From contig CAJLYG010000151.1 of assembly GCA_905210845.1 (NCBI GenBank), forward strand, positions 1 through 7,849: a DNA stretch of 7,849 bases, given 5' to 3'. Both the position numbers and the translations under genes were made by a program. A model generated the notes under the pieces. That model saw nothing but the letters and a program-made list of their open reading frames with translations. It did no database searches and was not told the origin of the DNA. Positions within the stretch are counted from its first letter, which is position 1. Each line of letters starts with the position of its first letter. Source of the stretch: an uncultured Prevotella sp. Lineage in GTDB: Bacteria > Bacteroidota > Bacteroidia > Bacteroidales > Bacteroidaceae. This document shows positions 7,377 through 7,849 of this stretch, piece by piece.

Positions 7377-7401
7377 GTAAGTTGCAAAAGGGGCAACTTG
7401 C
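7377..7401 (+). promoter_or_regulatory. Inverted repeat / stem-loop at the 5' end of the pta leader
   Basis: Arms 7377-7385 and 7393-7401 pair over nine positions, one of them a U-G wobble, around a 7-base A/G loop (7386-7392). It lies at or just after the predicted transcription start and about 43 bases before the pta ATG. There is no T-run after it, so it is not an intrinsic terminator. It could protect the mRNA 5' end or be an operator for a dimeric regulator. The rest of the 7284-7444 spacer shows only the two promoters. Confidence 0.5.
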
Positions 7402-7444
7402 CAAGCGTATGGTTTGAATACAATTTACATTATCATAACAAACT

Positions 7445-7849
7445 ATGGATTTATTACAACAGATTGTTGCGCGTGCGAAATCAGACAAGCAGCGCATCGT
7501 ACTCCCAGAAGCTACTGAGGAGCGTACATTGAGAGCTGCCGACAAGGCGTTGGCAGATGATCTTGCCGATATTATCTTGATCGGTAATCCAGCGGAAATC
7601 AAGAAGGATGCAGAAGATTGGGGACTGACCCATATTGACAAGGCAACCCTGATTGATCCGGAGAACAATCCGAAGAGTGAGGAGTATGCAGAGCTGTTGG
7701 CTGAACTTCGTAAGAAAAAGGGCATGACGATTGATCAGGCTCGTGAATTGGTGACCAAGAACAATCTTTATTTGGGTTGCATGATTATCAAGACGGAAGG
7801 GGCAGATGGCCAAATCTCTGGGGCTTTGAGCACTACGGGTGATACCTTG
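7445..7849 (+). CDS. pta: Phosphate acetyltransferase (Pta), N-terminal part, cut by the window edge
   Basis: Pta interconverts acetyl-CoA plus phosphate and acetyl phosphate plus CoA. With acetate kinase it forms the ATP-yielding acetate pathway of fermenting Bacteroidales. The frame is open from ATG 7445 to the last base, giving 135 residues and no stop. The protein begins MDLLQQIVARAKSDKQRIVL and continues with PEATEERTLRAADKAL, the classic start of the PTA/PTB fold. LGCMIIKTEGADGQISGA and STTGDTL follow near the right edge, with STTGDT being the family's phosphate/CoA-region signature. No long extra N-terminal domain is present, so this is the short Pta class, which runs to roughly 335 residues. 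The start is supported by homology and by the A/T-rich leader after a promoter. ackA commonly follows pta but would lie outside the window. Confidence 0.93.
   Translation, partial: MDLLQQIVARAKSDKQRIVLPEATEERTLRAADKALADDLADIILIGNPAEIKKDAEDWGLTHIDKATLIDPENNPKSEEYAELLAELRKKKGMTIDQARELVTKNNLYLGCMIIKTEGADGQISGALSTTGDTL

Noticed and set aside
7294..7813. Two minus-strand open frames over the start of pta
   Set aside because: They are antisense to the clear pta coding sequence, and one runs through the divergent promoter region.
1..7849. A hidden defence, mobile or toxin-antitoxin system
   Set aside because: All long open stretches belong to household or secreted-enzyme genes. There are no direct repeats, transposase, integrase, tRNA or spacer arrays, and composition looks even throughout.

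Overview
The window looks like an ordinary chromosomal stretch from a Bacteroidales bacterium, possibly close to Parabacteroides or Tannerellaceae. The order is well supported and the genus is a guess. Four things point there: DUF4953/DUF5117-type metzincin and DUF2156-type proteins of Bacteroidales character, the folP-cdaA gene pair, start codons without Shine-Dalgarno sequences, and promoters of the Bacteroidota type (TAnnTTTG at -7, with TTG about 20 bases upstream in two of four cases). Every base of any length is explained by six protein genes, their short spacers and the control signals in them. I found no RNA gene, mobile element, CRISPR array or phage-like region.

Layout, left to right. 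Bases 1-74 are a spacer holding a hairpin that probably ends transcription. Next come two genes on the minus strand, transcribed murF first and then a secreted zinc metalloprotease (44 bases between them). An 87-base divergent promoter region separates murF from a plus-strand pair, folP and cdaA, which are 2 bases apart. cdaA meets the next gene tail to tail, with overlapping stop codons. That minus-strand gene encodes a 584-residue fusion of a DUF2156 aminoacyltransferase-like half and an Eis-like GNAT acetyltransferase half. A 161-base divergent promoter region with a 5'-leader hairpin then leads to pta, which runs off the right edge.

How the genes relate. MurF completes the UDP-muramoyl-pentapeptide for cell-wall synthesis. 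FolP makes dihydropteroate for folate. CdaA makes c-di-AMP, which in other bacteria is tied to osmotic and cell-wall balance. Pta interconverts acetyl-CoA and acetyl phosphate in acetate fermentation. The metalloprotease is exported, and neither its substrate nor that of the fusion protein can be read from the sequence. I see no evidence of a new defence or mobile system. The most unusual items are the DUF2156-GNAT fusion with an altered acetyl-CoA loop, the closely packed promoter and start of folP, and two small RNA hairpins.
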